From NCBI RefSeq assembly GCF_002356315.1, contig NZ_AP018164.1, positions 1,922,001 to 1,986,000 on the forward strand: a stretch of 64,000 bases of DNA, read 5' to 3'. Position 1 is the first letter of the stretch. Each line of letters opens with the position of its first letter. The notes beneath the pieces are model-generated. The model had not been told where the DNA came from and ran no database searches. It worked only from the letters and a program-made list of their open reading frames with translations. Source of the stretch: Mycobacterium shigaense (lineage in GTDB: Bacteria; Actinomycetota; Actinomycetes; Mycobacteriales; Mycobacteriaceae). Positions 35,603-44,074 of the stretch are shown in pieces. The position numbers and the translations under genes are program-made.

Positions 35603-35941
35603 TCAGAAGTTATTGCAGGTGGTGAACATCTGCTGGAAGATCGGAAAAGCCTGCTGCGCGCCCTGGTTGTGCTCCACCTTGTGCAGCAGTGCCACCCGCT
35701 GATCCGGCGTCGAATTGACGTACTGATGCAGGAACGCCACGTTCGGGGGCGACTGCTCCAGGTACGTCGCGAACATCGGGTTCTGCGCGCGTAGCGCGGC
35801 GACCGCCTGTTCGTACGTGCAGGTCGTGTTGATCATCGGACCATAGTCGGGGTCAGCGGCTGCGATCCCGGCACCAGCGGTCAACGACAGTGCAAGACCG
35901 CCGACTGCGACACCCAGTCTCGTCAAGGACTGTTTGACCAT
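35603..35941 (-). CDS. Haemophore-related secreted protein
   Basis: This 112-residue exported protein has a signal peptide (LTRLGVAVGGLALSLTAGAG, cleavage near AAADPDYG). The mature part fits the mycobacterial haemophore-related family (Rv0203-like): INTTCTYEQAVAALRAQNP near the start and a C-terminal cysteine in FTTCNNF, with mainly helical sequence between. Related proteins bind haem outside the cell; haem ligands cannot be assigned by eye here. Confidence 0.8.
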   Translation of the reverse strand: MVKQSLTRLGVAVGGLALSLTAGAGIAAADPDYGPMINTTCTYEQAVAALRAQNPMFATYLEQSPPNVAFLHQYVNSTPDQRVALLHKVEHNQGAQQAFPIFQQMFTTCNNF

Positions 35942-36433
35942 GTGCGTGCTCCTCCCATATTTCTGGACCCCACTCTAGTGCCCTGTTCGAACTCGACTCT
36001 AACGTTCGCTGTCGGCGAACGGCGGCGAAACAGTTGCCGAATGGACCGTCCCGCTCGGTGTCGAGGTCGCGCTGAGCTGGGCAAACGGGGGACATCCGGT
36101 GGCGCTCGGAATCACGTCGCGCACCCCGAGGCCGCGGCCGGTATCCGGTATTTCACGGTCCGCAACCGATCCTTGCACTCGCGCGGCGTCCGACGACGGC
36201 AAAACCGCGGGTTTGAGGGCACCGACGCCGTCAATTCGGCGAGGAAAGAACGGATCCGCGAGTGGATGGCCGACGACTATCAGTCGTGCCGCCCTGCGCG
36301 GTGACGGTGGCTTGCCCGCTAGGTTGCAGGACGAGGCGGACCGGCATTGGCAGGCTGCACACGGCAGCCATCCGCGATCGCTCGAAGACGGACCGGCCCG
36401 GAAAGCAATAGCTGACGACAAAGAAGAAACTCT
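35942..36433. other. 492-bp region without a recognised gene
   Basis: Several open frames exist on both strands, but none has a ribosome binding site, a family signature or mycobacterial codon bias. I see nothing else that can be supported. It separates the haemophore-like gene from two small genes. Confidence 0.4.
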
Positions 36434-36697
36434 GTGACTGACCCCAAGATGAACACCTTTCTGCGCGACGTGAAGCTCCCGTCTGCGCCATCGCTGCGTG
36501 CCACCAAAAGCCTGAGGGACTATCTCGTCGACGCCGCCGCCAGAGACCACGGCGCGCTGAGTCCGGCCGAGATCGAAGAGCCCAACAAGCGGGTGCTGGA
36601 CTGGCTGCTCACGTCGCACTTCGAGGTCGTCGACTATTTGGGCAGGCTGGAAGAAACCCTGCAGCAGCACGGGGGCCAGCCGCGTGGCCTGCTCTAA
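36434..36697 (+). CDS. Small hypothetical protein
   Basis: This 87-residue soluble protein starts at GTG 36434 (VTDPKMNTFLRDVKLPSAPS) with a GAAGAAA purine tract upstream. It is charged and predicted helical (RDYLVDAAARDHGALSPAEI, LGRLEETLQQHGGQPR). The third-codon positions are mostly G or C, as in neighbouring real genes. I do not recognise a family. Confidence 0.5.
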   Translation: MTDPKMNTFLRDVKLPSAPSLRATKSLRDYLVDAAARDHGALSPAEIEEPNKRVLDWLLTSHFEVVDYLGRLEETLQQHGGQPRGLL

Positions 36698-36809
36698 CCA
36701 CCTCTGACCAGCGGGAATCGCTCAACTACCCGCTCTCGTGCCGCTGCCGGACGGCGCAGCCCGATGCGGGTGAAGTGCGCCCATCGTCGTGCGGTTTTAC
36801 GCTCCGGAC

Positions 36810-36965
36810 ATGCGCGACCTGGAGGCCATCGATGCGGAGCTTCGGTTGCTGTCGCGCGCCTGGCGGGTGGCGCGAGTGATCTGCGAGCGCATGCCTAGCA
36901 CCGAGCAAATCGACCGGCTGCTCGACGAGCGGGCGGCCGCAGCCGCGGCTCCGTCGCGACCGTAG
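36810..36965 (+). CDS. Very small hypothetical protein (51 aa)
   Basis: A 52-codon frame begins MRDLEAIDAELRLLSRAWRV and continues with STEQIDRLLDERAAAAAAP before TAG at 36963. Small proteins of this style (MRDLxAIDxELRLL...LLDER) are common in mycobacterial genomes, by recall. Codon use is GC-rich in the third position. No ribosome binding site is strong. Confidence 0.45.
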   Translation: MRDLEAIDAELRLLSRAWRVARVICERMPSTEQIDRLLDERAAAAAAPSRP

Positions 36966-37201
36966 GTGGGTCAGCTGCCGACAATTTTTTAGTTAGCTGG
37001 CTTAGATAGTCGGCTCTTGACATGCCCATCGGTATGTGCAGCCACCAAGTTTGAACCTTCCGGTATTAACCAGGCCGTTAATTACACGGGTGTTTACGCT
37101 CCACCCCGCCTATACGAAGTCAGAAGTACTGGTATGGCGTCAATTTCGGCGTGGAATCCCTGAAATTTTTAGAGCAAAGTTTTCAGGCAGGAGGTGGGGC
37201 A

Positions 37202-37378
37202 ATGGAAACGATTACCGCACTGTTTGTAGCCACCGTGGGAGCGTTTCTACTTACCCTGGGCCTCGGGAAAGCTGACTGCATCAGCGAGTGCATTACCAGC
37301 GGCGGCGGAATACAGTGCACTTCCTGCGACTCTCCCCACGACGGCGACAGCAAGGCGTCCTCTTCCCTGTACGAATAA
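37202..37378 (+). CDS. Small exported cysteine-rich peptide (58 aa)
   Basis: ATG 37202 is preceded by AGGAGGTG, one of the strongest ribosome binding sites in the window, at 5 nt spacing. The peptide has a hydrophobic N-terminus (METITALFVATVGAFLLTLG) like a signal or anchor, then KADCISECITSGGGIQCTSC with four cysteines, and an acidic/Ser tail. The pattern C-x3-C-x8-C-x2-C suggests disulfides or a metal site. The surrounding DNA is less GC-rich than its neighbours. I do not recognise the family. Confidence 0.55.
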   Translation: METITALFVATVGAFLLTLGLGKADCISECITSGGGIQCTSCDSPHDGDSKASSSLYE

Positions 37379-37901
37379 AGTCCGTCGCGCACAGTTGCGG
37401 TATCAACTGGTATTAATTCGTCTCAGTGGCAGTCGGCCCATCTCTGTTACCTGCTCGAAGTCGGGTGTATTGCAAGTAAACATGGCTCTTGAGCGTGCCT
37501 GAAAGCGCACAAAGACCGAAACGGTGACCCGCTAACCCGTGACCGGCGGGTTAAATATAGGGCACTGTCTTGACAAACTTCGAAGTCTGTGGTGGAGGCG
37601 TATTCAAAGCCATCAGTATCGTGTCGGCGGTAATTCATCGGGTGTTTGCGGATTGAATCCCCTGCGGTAGGGGCGCGGTCGACACAATTCGATAACCGTT
37701 CGGCCTCGTCCGGCAACGGAATAAGCACAGTTGCGGGTCATTTACGGCCGTGGCCGGAGCTATTCGGACAGTCGCCGAAGGGCAGCGCGTCGGATGGTTG
37801 CGCTATTCGACTACCGCCGGTTCGTTGCAGTCGGAATCCGATGCTCGCGGGCGCCGCCGCTAGAGCTGACTGACGACGCCCGGTTGCTCAGGTGCAGTTG
37901 C
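37379..37901. other. 523-bp region without a recognised gene
   Basis: No frame with coding character or a clear start was found. The region is less GC-rich than its flanks. A TTGACA at 37570-37575 has no matching -10 at the right distance. It may be decayed DNA. Confidence 0.4.
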
Positions 37902-38264
37902 TCAGGTGCAAAGGGAGGGGGCGTCGCACACATTGCCCGGGCAATACGTGTTGTGCGCGGCGTTGACCATGGTTCCGACGTCCAACAGCGTCACACCTCG
38001 CTTGTCCAGGTGGGCGTGGACCTCGTCGGCGATCTGTTGCGGCGTCCAACCCCAGGTGAGGTCGTAGCAGATGAGGTGCGCCTCTCCGATGAGCGCCTCT
38101 TCGGTCTTGGGTGGCCAGGTGAGACCGACGGCACGCAATTGATTGAGGTACACCTCGTCCTGGGGAGTGGTCGCGGTCGCGCCCGGGGCACTGCCGACTA
38201 AGGCGACGCCAACCATGGCGGGGATGGCCAACGTGGCTAGCCAGCGGGGGGAGGGGGACATCAT
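37902..38264 (-). CDS. DUF732 secreted protein
   Basis: This 120-residue exported protein has a signal peptide (WLATLAIPAMVGVALVGSAP, cleavage near ATATTP) and a DUF732 domain: EVYLNQLRAVGLTWPPKTEE, cysteine in HLICYDLTWG, and NAAHNTYCPGNVC. It has two additional cysteines at the C-terminus (VCDAPSLCT), unusual for the family. Two ATG codons in tandem open the frame. Confidence 0.87.
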   Translation of the reverse strand: MMSPSPRWLATLAIPAMVGVALVGSAPGATATTPQDEVYLNQLRAVGLTWPPKTEEALIGEAHLICYDLTWGWTPQQIADEVHAHLDKRGVTLLDVGTMVNAAHNTYCPGNVCDAPSLCT

Positions 38265-38470
38265 CTGATTCCTTCGCTTTCTTTGTGGTGTATGAGGCGC
38301 AGAAGCGGGGTAAGACTCGGCACAAAGATGAAGAAATCGTAGCCACGGCGCCGCGGTAGCGCCGGGTGTTTGGGGCCCCGAGCGGGCCGGTGATTGGCCG
38401 AAAACCGGCCGATCGTCGGTGAATTGACGGGCCGACCCGCGCTAGTAGCCTCACGCTAAATGCGGGAGGG

Positions 38471-38515
38471 ATGACAGTGTCACTGCGGTTCATGCGATGC
38501 GGCTGCGCAATATAA
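38471..38515 (+). CDS. Short upstream ORF overlapping the downstream start
   Basis: A 14-codon ORF (MTVSLRFMRCGCAI, stop TAA 38513-38515) begins right after GGGAGGG. GTG 38477, in the same frame, has better spacing. Its TAA overlaps codons 6 and 7 (ATA AGT) of the following gene, which starts at 38497 in another frame. The paralogue at 41646 has the same arrangement. It may couple or regulate translation of the large gene; two cysteines lie near its end. Confidence 0.4.
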   Translation: MTVSLRFMRCGCAI

Positions 38516-40254
38516 GTGTGCGAGCGCTGATAGCCGAAGCCGGCGGTGACCCCTGGGCGATCAACGAGGGCTTGCAGGCGGGGCGGCCGGCCCAGATCTC
38601 GGAGTTGGCCGAGGCCTTCCATGCCGCGGGCAGCTGCGTCGGCGAGTCCGTCATCACCTTCGCCGATGCCCGTCGTCGCTTTGCGGCAGCCTGGAACCGA
38701 GGCGGCGTTTCGATCGACGATTCCGCTGCCGTGCGGGAGCTGACCGACTCGCTCGGCGTGCAGTCGCTGCTGTTGCCCAAGATCGGTGTCGATCTGCGCA
38801 CCATCGCCGCCGCCCTGGCCCAGGCCCAGCGAACCGGCGACACGTTGGTCTCGGCGTTGCACGCCCGACTCGAGCGGCTCGACCGCGAAATCGGTTACGC
38901 GACGGCACTGGAAAGAGATGCCGTCGTCGGTGTGCTTGAAAGGCATGCCATCGACGACACCAAAGCAGCACTGGGACAGCTCGATTCGCTTCGAAATGCC
39001 TACTCTGCGTACCTGCAGATCTTGCTGGCCGCTCTCCGTGTGGGCGCGGAGGGCCAGCCCGAGGAGCTTGTCGTCCCGCTGCCGACTACCGACCCCGACG
39101 AGGTCAACAGGTGGTGGCATTCGCTCGGTCAACGCCAGCGTGACCGGTTGATCGCGGAGCACCCGCCGCAGCTCGGCTGCCTCGGCGGCATCGACACCGT
39201 CTCTCGCGACAAGGTCAACCGGGCGGTGATGAACGACGACATCGGCCGCGTCGAAAGCGTTGCGGCCCAACATCGTATTTCGGTGTCGGAGGTGACCCAG
39301 TACCCGCAGCGATACGGTCTCACGGCGACCGCCGTCCTCCGCTACCACAATGCGATGCAGACCATGGAGGGCTTTCTCATCGATTCGGACGGCGGCAGGA
39401 ATCCGGTGTTCCTGCACACCTACGACCCCGAGGCGTTCGGGGGGCGGGGCCGAGCGGCCATCGCCATCGGCAATCCCGACGACGCCGACAACACGACCGT
39501 GTTGGTCCCGGGGACCGGCAGCAGCGTCCGCGACGGCTACCTGACGCAACGTGACGGGCTGCATGTCTTCGACGAGGCGCGAAAAGCCGACTTGCGCAAG
39601 ACAACTGCGGTTCTCGTGTGGATGGGATACCACGCGCCGGACAGCCTGCGGGATTTTGAGATCGGGCAGACCAGGTACGCGCGGGACGGGGGCGGTCTGC
39701 TGGCTCGCGACGTCAACGCGCTCGGGGCCACCCACCGACCGGGCGCCACCCACGTGACCGTGCTCGGCCATTCGTATGGCTCGACGACGGTGGCCGACGC
39801 CGCGGCCGGCTCGGGCATGCGCGCCGACGATGTGGTGCTCGTCGGCTGCCCGGGAACGGACCTCGCGCGCGCTGCGGCCGACTTCCACCTGGCCGGCAGG
39901 GGCCACGTCTACGTCGGCGCAGCGTCGACCGACCCGATCACCTATCTGGGCTTTCAGCGACATCTCCCCGGCACCGGGGTGACCGTCGGGCTCGGGAGCG
40001 ACCCGGCCGTCGAGGGTTACGGCTCAACGCGGTTCAAGGCCGAGGCTCCGGGCCTGACGTCCCCGCTGGACGATCACAGCTCCTACTTCACACCCGGGAA
40101 CGAATCGCTGTTCAGCATCGGCGACATCGCGTCCGGTCACGGTGACGCATTGGCGCTCGACAAGATGACTGCCCAACATCGCGGCAGCTACTGGTTACCC
40201 GACGAATTCGATCCGGAGAATCTTCGAGCGCCTACCTGGGATCACTACCATTGA
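38497..40254 (+). CDS. DUF1023 alpha/beta hydrolase with N-terminal T7SS-effector-like domain (Rv2079-like)
   Basis: This large protein is 585 aa. Residues 1 to about 190 form a helical domain (VRALIAEAGGDPWAINEGLQ, ADARRRFAAAWNRGG) shared with the protein at 41646. The C-terminal DUF1023 hydrolase has VPGTGSSVRDGYLTQRDGL, the nucleophile elbow VLGHSYGSTT, and the late HSSYFTPGNESL His region. A predicted lipoprotein follows 3 nt after the stop, as lppJ follows Rv2079 in M. tuberculosis. The shared N-terminus with exchangeable C-termini suggests a secreted effector, but secretion is inference. Confidence 0.8.
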   Translation: MRLRNISVRALIAEAGGDPWAINEGLQAGRPAQISELAEAFHAAGSCVGESVITFADARRRFAAAWNRGGVSIDDSAAVRELTDSLGVQSLLLPKIGVDLRTIAAALAQAQRTGDTLVSALHARLERLDREIGYATALERDAVVGVLERHAIDDTKAALGQLDSLRNAYSAYLQILLAALRVGAEGQPEELVVPLPTTDPDEVNRWWHSLGQRQRDRLIAEHPPQLGCLGGIDTVSRDKVNRAVMNDDIGRVESVAAQHRISVSEVTQYPQRYGLTATAVLRYHNAMQTMEGFLIDSDGGRNPVFLHTYDPEAFGGRGRAAIAIGNPDDADNTTVLVPGTGSSVRDGYLTQRDGLHVFDEARKADLRKTTAVLVWMGYHAPDSLRDFEIGQTRYARDGGGLLARDVNALGATHRPGATHVTVLGHSYGSTTVADAAAGSGMRADDVVLVGCPGTDLARAAADFHLAGRGHVYVGAASTDPITYLGFQRHLPGTGVTVGLGSDPAVEGYGSTRFKAEAPGLTSPLDDHSSYFTPGNESLFSIGDIASGHGDALALDKMTAQHRGSYWLPDEFDPENLRAPTWDHYH

Positions 40255-40257
40255 GAC

Positions 40258-40773
40258 ATGTGGCGCTCGGCGGTCAGCTATGCGATGCCGGGCCTGCTTG
40301 TCATCGCGCTTCAATCCTGCAGCATCATAAGGAATTTCAGTGAGGGGGTAACGCACCCGATGACTCCGGAGGAGTCTAGGGCGCAGGTGATGGACGCCGC
40401 ACGCGACATCGTGACGACGTTGGGTCTGAAAGTCGTGACCGTCTACTTCTCGCGTGATTCGTGCAACGACCAAGGCGAAGCGCCCTTCCGCGGCACCGTC
40501 CGCATTCGCTACGCCCACGCGCCGACTCTCGAAGCGTCCCAAGCCGAGGTTCATCAGATGGTCGCGACGCTCAAACAACACGGCTGGGAAGGGCCGGGGG
40601 ACTTCCACACTCACGCCCCTGCGGTGAGCGGGCATGGCACCACGGCGGTGCTCGACATTTATTCGCCGGTCCAGGAATCACAGCCGGCGATCAGCGTCTA
40701 CGGCGAATGCCGGGACATGACCACCCAGCACAACAGCCGCCCCGAGCAGGTGTGGCTGGATCAGTCGAGTTGA
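40258..40773 (+). CDS. LppJ-like predicted lipoprotein
   Basis: This 171-residue protein has a signal peptide and lipobox (PGLLVIALQSC, acylated Cys about 21). The mature domain is alpha/beta with ESRAQVMDAARDIVTTLG and YSPVQESQPAISVYGECRD, resembling LppJ (Rv2080). It lies 3 nt after the DUF1023 gene, so the two are cotranscribed. A role as a surface partner or immunity protein for the upstream protein is speculation from gene order. Confidence 0.78.
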   Translation: MWRSAVSYAMPGLLVIALQSCSIIRNFSEGVTHPMTPEESRAQVMDAARDIVTTLGLKVVTVYFSRDSCNDQGEAPFRGTVRIRYAHAPTLEASQAEVHQMVATLKQHGWEGPGDFHTHAPAVSGHGTTAVLDIYSPVQESQPAISVYGECRDMTTQHNSRPEQVWLDQSS

Positions 40774-40787
40774 GGTGAAAGTCGAAC

Positions 40788-41038
40788 ATGGCGTTGCTGT
40801 TGTTGTCCCTCAAGATTGCGTTGGTCGCCTTCATCGTTGGAGGCACTGCTGCTCTGGTCATCCGCGCGGTCAGACGCTCCCGGGCGAACCGATTGGATCC
40901 GAGGTGGAAGCCGCATACCGGCAACCCGGATATGAGGCGTCCGCTTTCGGCGCGACGCCGACCACACCGCTTCCGGAGTGGCTCCACTGGGACGACGAGG
41001 GCGACGATGAGCACCGCAGAGGCGGTGGACAGGTCTGA
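40788..41038 (+). pseudogene. Small membrane protein with a probable single-base frameshift
   Basis: The frame from ATG 40788 gives a clear membrane segment (ALLLLSLKIALVAFIVGGTA) and then RANRLDPRWKPHTGNPD. After about 40930 that frame becomes Arg-rich. A second frame then gives EASAFGATPTTPLPEWLHWD followed by DEGDDEHRR, with much better GC at third positions, ending TGA at 41036-41038. Adding one T (GATATGAG to GATTATGAG) joins the two into one plausible 84-aa protein. It could be real decay or a sequencing error. It follows the lipoprotein gene by 14 nt. Confidence 0.5.
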
Positions 41039-41178
41039 GGACCGCTATCGACAAACTTCGGCCTGGGTGCGATTTTGACGATTCCCGTGTATGCACTCGC
41101 GGCGGCGTTTACGCTGCCGTCGACGGATCGGGCAACGTCACCCCCCTAGAACGTCACCAAACGCGGAGGGCTGGGGCT

Positions 41179-41523
41179 GTGTTGATCCGTGCGGTAGGAA
41201 TCGCGGCGGCGGTGGTGGGCTTGGCATCAATTGCCGATACCGGACCGTCGACATCTATCGGCGGTATGGCGATTTCGTGGCTGCCCTTCCCGGAATGCCC
41301 AGCCGGCCAGGATCAGGAAAGTCCCGGCTGCGTCGAAAAGCCTGACCCGAACTCATCGGGCGCAATGGCCCGATGCCGCGATGGCAGCTACTCGCACAGC
41401 CAAACTCACAGCGGGACCTGTTCGGGCCACCGCGGCGTGGCCCAGTGGTGTCCGTGCAATTCCGTCTCGGGTCAATCCGGCCCTGGGCCAGTCACCGGAC
41501 GCGTGAAGTTGTCCGGCATCTAG
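41179..41523 (+). CDS. DUF3761-like secreted protein
   Basis: This 114-residue protein starts with a signal-like segment (MLIRAVGIAAAVVGLASIAD) and ends with the DUF3761 pattern RCRDGSYSHSQTHSGTCSGH, then RGVAQWCPC. This C-R-D-G-x-Y-S...S-G-T-C-S-x-H-x-G-V-A-x-W motif is characteristic. The middle has two more cysteines (FPECPAGQDQESPGCVE). Start GTG 41179 has GGAGGG about 11 nt upstream. Function unknown. Confidence 0.78.
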   Translation: MLIRAVGIAAAVVGLASIADTGPSTSIGGMAISWLPFPECPAGQDQESPGCVEKPDPNSSGAMARCRDGSYSHSQTHSGTCSGHRGVAQWCPCNSVSGQSGPGPVTGRVKLSGI

Positions 41524-41598
41524 CCGGTGTCGCCCGTCGATCCATTGACGTGCGGGTTCGTCCTAGTAGCGTTACTACCCGGCAGGGGAGGAGCGTCG

Positions 41599-41664
41599 AT
41601 GTTGGTTGGTCCTGTAGGTGCCGCCATGAAGCGGCGGCTTGTGTGGTGCAGCTCCAGTACATAA
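41599..41664 (+). CDS. Short upstream ORF overlapping the downstream start
   Basis: A 21-codon ORF (MLVGPVGAAMKRRLVWCSSS then T, stop TAA 41662-41664) has a strong AGGGGAGGAG ribosome binding site about 6 nt before its ATG. It runs over the GTG start of the next gene (41646) and stops within its ATA AGT codons. The relative frame (+2) and stop position equal those of the upstream ORF at 38471. Confidence 0.45.
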   Translation: MLVGPVGAAMKRRLVWCSSST

Positions 41665-43109
41665 GTGTCCTGGCGCTGATCGGCGAAGCCGGCGGTGACC
41701 CGTGGGCGGTCAACCAGAGCTTGCAGGCTGGAAGCCCTGCCCAGATTTCTGGTTTGGCGGAGGCCTACCATTCGGCGGGCCGGTGCACCGCCGAATCCGC
41801 CAATGCCTTCGACGAAGCCCGGAAACGCTTTGAGGCGTCGTGGAATCGGGATGGCGGCGAGCATCCCATTAACGATTCCGCCCAGGTGCAGCGCACGGTC
41901 CGGGCATTGGGCGCCCAGTCCGAGCAGTTACCCAAGATCGCGGTCAACTTGGAAACCATTGCTGCCGCTCTCGCCGGGGCGCAAAAAGCCGGAGGCGCAC
42001 GAATCGCCGCCCTTGAGACGCAGTTGCAGATCCTCGACAAGATGATCGGTCAGGCGGTCGAGATGGAGAAGAGTTCCGGTCTTACCGCCGCGGACCGACA
42101 ACAACTCGATACGTTCATCACCGGCCGTGAGAACGACGCGATCAACGACACGAAATCTGCTGTTCAACAATTGAACTCGATTCGCGACCATTACGCGAAC
42201 ACGCTGCGGCAGGCGCAGGCCAACGGAGGCCTTGGCCCGCAGAATGCGGAGCTCGTCTCCGAGTTCAAGCTTGGGGGTGGGGAGGGCTTCCCTTCCAGCG
42301 ATCCACGGATTATCGGCCCGGCGGGGCCGCCTCAGCACGAGCAGAACACTTACGACTTGCAGGATCAGTTTCAGGACGGCCAAGGCCCGACCTTCGGTGG
42401 CGATCCACGCGATGGCTTCCCCCGCAGTCCGGCTTCCCAACTGGCACAGGGCCCTCCGGGCACGCGCCCGCTGCCCACGGGAACCGCGCTCGGGCCCAAT
42501 GGTAAACGCTACGGGTTTTTCAGCAACCCCGATGGCAGCGTCCAAGAGGGGGTCAACGAATACGCGACCAACGGATCGGTCTGGGACTTCACCAACCCCG
42601 ACCATCCTGTGAAAGTCGGTGACCTGCCCGGAATTTCGCAAGCCAGCGGCGTCTACGACGCCGCCACCAACAAAATGATCATCGTCGGCAACGGCAGCAA
42701 CAAGACCGGCGACCTCACCCGAGGCTTGTGGGTCTCTGGACCCGTCGACCCCGCTAACCCCAACGGCTGGATGAATTCCCTGCAGCGCGTCGGCGACGTC
42801 AGCCTTCCCGGTGATCGGGAAAGCCAGCTGGTCGCACTCAAGGGCGGCGGATACATGCTTGTCGGCGCGACCAACGGGGGTCCAATCCAGGCGATCAGCG
42901 CGGCCACCCCGCAGGGCCTTATGGGCGCCACCCCCCAGACGCTGATCGACGCAGGCAAACTTCCCACCGTCTACGGACCCACCGTCACCGGAACGACGAT
43001 CGACCCGGCGACTGGCCTGGAAACGGTTCAACTGCGGGTAAGCACCTGGCCACCGGGGCCCACCTACGATCCCAACACCTGGACGACCACCTTCGGTGTC
43101 CAACACTAG
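41646..43109 (+). CDS. Large protein with T7SS-effector-like N-terminal domain and unknown C-terminal domain
   Basis: This 487-residue protein shares its first ~190 residues with the DUF1023 protein at 38497 (SVLALIGEAGGDPWAVNQSL; GLAEAYHSAGRCTAESANAF). A Pro/Gly/Gln-rich linker covers about residues 200-290. The C-terminal ~200 residues (RYGFFSNPDGSVQEGVNEYA, VYDAATNKMIIVGNGSNKTG, LVALKGGGYMLVGATNGG) look beta-rich, possibly propeller-like; I cannot name the domain. GTG 41646 aligns with the start of the paralogue. A lipoprotein gene follows 13 nt after the stop. Confidence 0.72.
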   Translation: MQLQYISVLALIGEAGGDPWAVNQSLQAGSPAQISGLAEAYHSAGRCTAESANAFDEARKRFEASWNRDGGEHPINDSAQVQRTVRALGAQSEQLPKIAVNLETIAAALAGAQKAGGARIAALETQLQILDKMIGQAVEMEKSSGLTAADRQQLDTFITGRENDAINDTKSAVQQLNSIRDHYANTLRQAQANGGLGPQNAELVSEFKLGGGEGFPSSDPRIIGPAGPPQHEQNTYDLQDQFQDGQGPTFGGDPRDGFPRSPASQLAQGPPGTRPLPTGTALGPNGKRYGFFSNPDGSVQEGVNEYATNGSVWDFTNPDHPVKVGDLPGISQASGVYDAATNKMIIVGNGSNKTGDLTRGLWVSGPVDPANPNGWMNSLQRVGDVSLPGDRESQLVALKGGGYMLVGATNGGPIQAISAATPQGLMGATPQTLIDAGKLPTVYGPTVTGTTIDPATGLETVQLRVSTWPPGPTYDPNTWTTTFGVQH

Positions 43110-43122
43110 AAAGGCGACAACG

Positions 43123-43659
43123 GTGCGCAACAAGATGACCGTCGCGGTAATAGCCGCAACCGTCGCAGTTGTCGGCCTGGGCTGTTCGCACACCACCCCC
43201 GGCATAGCGAAGGCTGCACCACCAAACTTCCCCGATCTCAATGCATTCCAGCCGGTGGACCCCGCACAGTATACGGCGACCGCCCGCGCCGGCGGTGCCG
43301 CGTACTTCGCCACCCCAGACGGACTTCAATGCAGCTTGCCCAATCCGGCCAGGCCGGGCGATCACGTCAGCGCCAGCTGCGACGGGCCGCTGCCGGGTCT
43401 TCCCGCCGACAGCCCTGTGGGAAGCGACGGCTGCTCGATGGTGGGATCGCCGACATCGCTGCCAACCGACCTGGGCCCCTACCGCTTTCAAGCCGGTACC
43501 GGATGCCCGATCATCACCTCACCGCTGCTCAACGCGGGCCACAAAATCACCAAAGCCGACATCACCTGCGTTGTGGGTGCCGACCGGCTCACCGCCTGCA
43601 TCGACCCCATCCTCAACCGCGGGTTCGTCCTCCAGCCCTCCGGCTCGTGGACCTTCTAG
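43123..43659 (+). CDS. Predicted lipoprotein
   Basis: This 178-residue protein has a signal peptide with lipobox (VAVVGLGC, Cys about 22). The mature part has several cysteines (GLQCSLPNP, SASCDGPLPG, SDGCSMVG, TGCPIITSPL, ADITCVVGADRLTACIDP) and looks like an extracellular beta-rich fold. GTG 43123 has AGAAAGG about 8 nt upstream. Its position after an effector-like gene repeats the layout of the DUF1023/LppJ-like pair. Confidence 0.72.
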   Translation: MRNKMTVAVIAATVAVVGLGCSHTTPGIAKAAPPNFPDLNAFQPVDPAQYTATARAGGAAYFATPDGLQCSLPNPARPGDHVSASCDGPLPGLPADSPVGSDGCSMVGSPTSLPTDLGPYRFQAGTGCPIITSPLLNAGHKITKADITCVVGADRLTACIDPILNRGFVLQPSGSWTF

Positions 43660-43710
43660 CCGCCGAGAAAGTCAGGGCAACTCGTCCACCACACGACGTA
43701 CGATGTCGAA

Positions 43711-44004
43711 ATGGGGTGGGTTTGCGAGTTGGGGTTGGCGGCGGGCATCAGCGCCGCGGTCATCGCCTTCTGCCCGACCGCCGCAGCCGACCCCGGCTCC
43801 CCGTCCTACCAACAGGGCAAGCAGGCCATCGATGAACAGATTCAGCAGTACCACGTGCAGCTGAACCCCGGCACCGACCTCGGCCAGTACTGTCAACGAG
43901 TCCTTCAGAGCGACCTCAAAAGCGGCAAAATAGCCCGCGTCGACTCGCCGCCAGACTTCATCGCCGGATGCCAAGACGAGGGTCACGCTCTCCTAGGGTC
44001 CTAG
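43711..44004 (+). CDS. Small secreted protein of unknown family
   Basis: This 97-residue protein has a hydrophobic N-terminus (LGLAAGISAAVIAFCPTAAA, cleavage near AADPGS). The mature part is helical with two cysteines (DLGQYCQRVLQSD; IAGCQDEGHALL), similar in size and layout to other small exported mycobacterial proteins but not a clear DUF732. It is the last host gene before the integrated element. Confidence 0.6.
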   Translation: MGWVCELGLAAGISAAVIAFCPTAAADPGSPSYQQGKQAIDEQIQQYHVQLNPGTDLGQYCQRVLQSDLKSGKIARVDSPPDFIAGCQDEGHALLGS

Positions 44005-44074
44005 CGTGACGACGCGGAGCCACCGCCACCTCAGCGAAGGCTAGGTCAGACCTCCCGGGGCTTCCGCGCGTCAA

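Noticed and set aside
37570..37575. A TTGACA -35 promoter element
   Set aside because: No acceptable -10 at 16-19 bp and no gene downstream in the right orientation.
37888..39963. A 691-codon open frame on the minus strand
   Set aside because: It is antisense to the DUF1023 gene and arises from high GC content. Its sequence is low-complexity Arg/Val/Asp-rich with no family signature.
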